DNA of 6,776 bases from an uncultured Bacteroidota bacterium (GTDB lineage: Bacteria; Bacteroidota; Bacteroidia; NS11-12g; UBA955). How positions within the stretch are numbered: the first letter of the stretch is position 1; each line of letters begins with the position of its first letter. The translations under genes and the position numbers were made by a program. Under the pieces are notes generated by a model that did no database searches, was not told where the DNA came from, and saw nothing but the letters and a program-made list of their open reading frames with translations. Shown here in pieces: positions 5,187-6,776 of the stretch. Location of the stretch: NCBI GenBank assembly GCA_903879775.1, contig CAIRMY010000035.1, positions 1-6,776 on the forward strand, given 5' to 3'.

Positions 5187-6776
5187 CTATCTAATCAATG
5201 TTATAGTCCCATCATAAGTATAATCTATGTCTTCAAATGAAGTGACTACAATGTGGTAAACATATACTTCTTGCATACATTTTTCACCATCTTTTGTTTT
5301 TCCATCCCAACCTTTATTGATATCGTTGGTCTCAAATAACTTCTCGCCCCAACGATTGTATACGGTCATAGAATAAGATTTAAAGTTCGTTGCAACGGGA
5401 CCGAAAAATTCATTTGTACCTGGTCCTTCTTCGTTTGGAGTAAATACGTCTGGAATGAAAACAATGATGTCTGGACCAATATGTATCCACTGTGATGCAG
5501 TATCCACACATCCATGATTGCTTGTTACCAACAATCTAATTTGGTAAACGCCAGTATCTCTAGAGTATGCAAATCTTGGATTTTGCATCAACGATGTATC
5601 GGTGATTTTACCTGTTCCAAAATCCCATACATAATTCAATGTTGGATTGAATGGATTGCTCTCTACTGTACTTTGGTTGATCATCACAAACTTAGGCAAT
5701 GCAACTGTGGTATGATAACCTGGGTCGGTTTTGAAATTTGCAACCGGTATTGGATAGGCTTCTACACTGCCATAAATTGGAGGCGATGCGCAAGGTCCTT
5801 GGTTGTTGGTTACTTGTAATTTCACACTGTATTTACCTTGTACTTGATATGCTATGTTGCTTGGATTGGCAACTTTGCTTGAATCTCCATTTCCAAATGT
5901 CCATGAATATACCAAGTTTGATGGTGGTATTCCTTTGTTTTCGGTAGAGGTCCAATTTGTTACCAATGGAACACAACCTTTGAAATTATCGATTGGCGAC
6001 ATATCTGGATACAAATAATAGATGATTTTAATGTTATCTGATACCGGTGGACATACGTCGTTTGCCAATGGAACCGTGGTTACTTTCAAGTTTGCTTCCT
6101 TATTGATGATATCCAATGGACCATGCATGTACTTCGGAGCCTCTATATTCACATCGTCTAACGTTCCATCTGATCCATTTTCTAATGTCCACAACACTTT
6201 ATTGTTACTAAACTTACTTGTGCTCTCAATTGATATTTGAGAGGTTTCACATGCGCTCAATGGCTTTTGTGATGTTATTGTTATTTCTGGTTGTGTTCTA
6301 ACAAAAACATTGTATGTTTCGGTATCTGCGCAACCATTGTTATCTGTGTATGACATTGTGAGTTTATGAGGACCTTCAATGTTTGCAGATTTTGTTGTGT
6401 TTGGTGTGAATTCATTGCCAGTTACATTTGGTCCTAACCATTTTGATACACCTGTGGTTGGCTTTGACTTCGTCATGTCTATACGCGTATTCAAATCCAA
6501 TTTTGGTCCACTGCTACACAATGTTAACGTTGACAACAGAACTGCATCTGGAGTATCGTTCACTGTGATGTAAAAACTATCTGTTTTCAAGCACCCTGTT
6601 CCATTATTTGCATACAATATTTTGTATGTTCCACGTCCAAATGATGGTGGGAATAAATGACCCAATGGCAATGCTTTACCTACACGTGGTTCTGTTTTTG
6701 AATAATCTACTTCTGTAATTTTGAATGAGCCACCATCACCATCTTTACCTTTTGCTCCATTAACCAATACATTATC
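5187..6776 (-). CDS. C-terminal part of a large secreted PKD/Ig-like protein with type B T9SS sorting domain (5' end outside window)
   Basis: The frame is open to the right edge, so only the last 529 residues are visible (numbered here from the edge codon GAT, base 6776); the true start is not in the window. The visible part is a string of beta-sandwich modules: one ending near residue 73, one at about 73-160 with NNGCADTETYN, an Ig-like module at about 163-256 with VLWTLENGSDG, then two PKD-type modules marked by YSWTFGNGD (290-298) and YVWDFGTG (382-389). Residues about 437-529 form a gliding-motility-associated C-terminal domain (CHU_C, TIGR04131 type) with PDVFTPNEEGPGTNEFF, YNRWGEKLFE and GWDGK. 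In Bacteroidota this domain directs export through the outer membrane by the type IX system and surface attachment or release. Adhesion or matrix function is inference; no enzyme domain is visible here. Confidence 0.9.
   Translation of the reverse strand, partial: DNVLVNGAKGKDGDGGSFKITEVDYSKTEPRVGKALPLGHLFPPSFGRGTYKILYANNGTGCLKTDSFYITVNDTPDAVLLSTLTLCSSGPKLDLNTRIDMTKSKPTTGVSKWLGPNVTGNEFTPNTTKSANIEGPHKLTMSYTDNNGCADTETYNVFVRTQPEITITSQKPLSACETSQISIESTSKFSNNKVLWTLENGSDGTLDDVNIEAPKYMHGPLDIINKEANLKVTTVPLANDVCPPVSDNIKIIYYLYPDMSPIDNFKGCVPLVTNWTSTENKGIPPSNLVYSWTFGNGDSSKVANPSNIAYQVQGKYSVKLQVTNNQGPCASPPIYGSVEAYPIPVANFKTDPGYHTTVALPKFVMINQSTVESNPFNPTLNYVWDFGTGKITDTSLMQNPRFAYSRDTGVYQIRLLVTSNHGCVDTASQWIHIGPDIIVFIPDVFTPNEEGPGTNEFFGPVATNFKSYSMTVYNRWGEKLFETNDINKGWDGKTKDGEKCMQEVYVYHIVVTSFEDIDYTYDGTITLIR

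Noticed and set aside
5514..5819. Plus-strand open frames antisense to the PKD-domain protein (also 6022-6240 and 6379-6573)
   Set aside because: They are cysteine- and tryptophan-rich translations typical of the reverse of beta-rich coding sequence, and overlap a well-supported gene.
1..6776. CRISPR array, insertion sequence, phage or defence genes
   Set aside because: No spaced direct repeats, terminal inverted repeats, transposase or integrase motifs were seen. The tRNA shows no flanking attachment-site repeat or integrase gene within the window.

Overview
The window looks like ordinary chromosome from a member of the Bacteroidota. Four things point that way. The last gene encodes a C-terminal domain of the type used for type IX secretion. 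The tRNA has a clear TTG-N19-TAnnTTTG promoter, the form used by the Bacteroidota housekeeping sigma factor. The start codons lack Shine-Dalgarno sequences and sit in A-rich leaders. Base composition is AT-rich, and the trigger factor and ClpP sequences are of Bacteroidota type. I cannot name a genus.

Left part (1-344): the last 36 codons of an unidentified plus-strand gene, a promoter, a tRNA-Leu(UAG) gene and a hairpin terminator.

Middle (345-3777): a compact plus-strand cluster, tig - clpP - clpX, separated by 33 and 7 bases and closed by a very strong bidirectional terminator. It encodes the ribosome-bound chaperone trigger factor and both parts of the ClpXP protease. Together these cover the folding of new chains and the ATP-driven destruction of faulty or regulated proteins. 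This gene order is conserved in many bacteria. All catalytic and nucleotide-binding residues of ClpP and ClpX are present.

Right part (3792-6776, minus strand): an Atg22/UMF1-type major facilitator transporter of unknown substrate, convergent with clpX. Upstream of it on the same strand, and separated by a terminator, is the C-terminal part of a large secreted protein made of PKD/Ig-like modules and ending in a gliding-motility-associated (CHU_C, type B) sorting domain. Its N-terminus lies beyond the window.

No stretch longer than 300 bases lacks a gene. I saw no mobile element, CRISPR array, phage gene or broken gene, and I do not find a new biological system here. The points worth checking are modest: how tig is transcribed when a terminator ends about 36 bases before its start codon, a degenerate prolyl-isomerase domain in trigger factor, a U-U mismatch in the tRNA T-stem, and the unseen remainder of the secreted protein.
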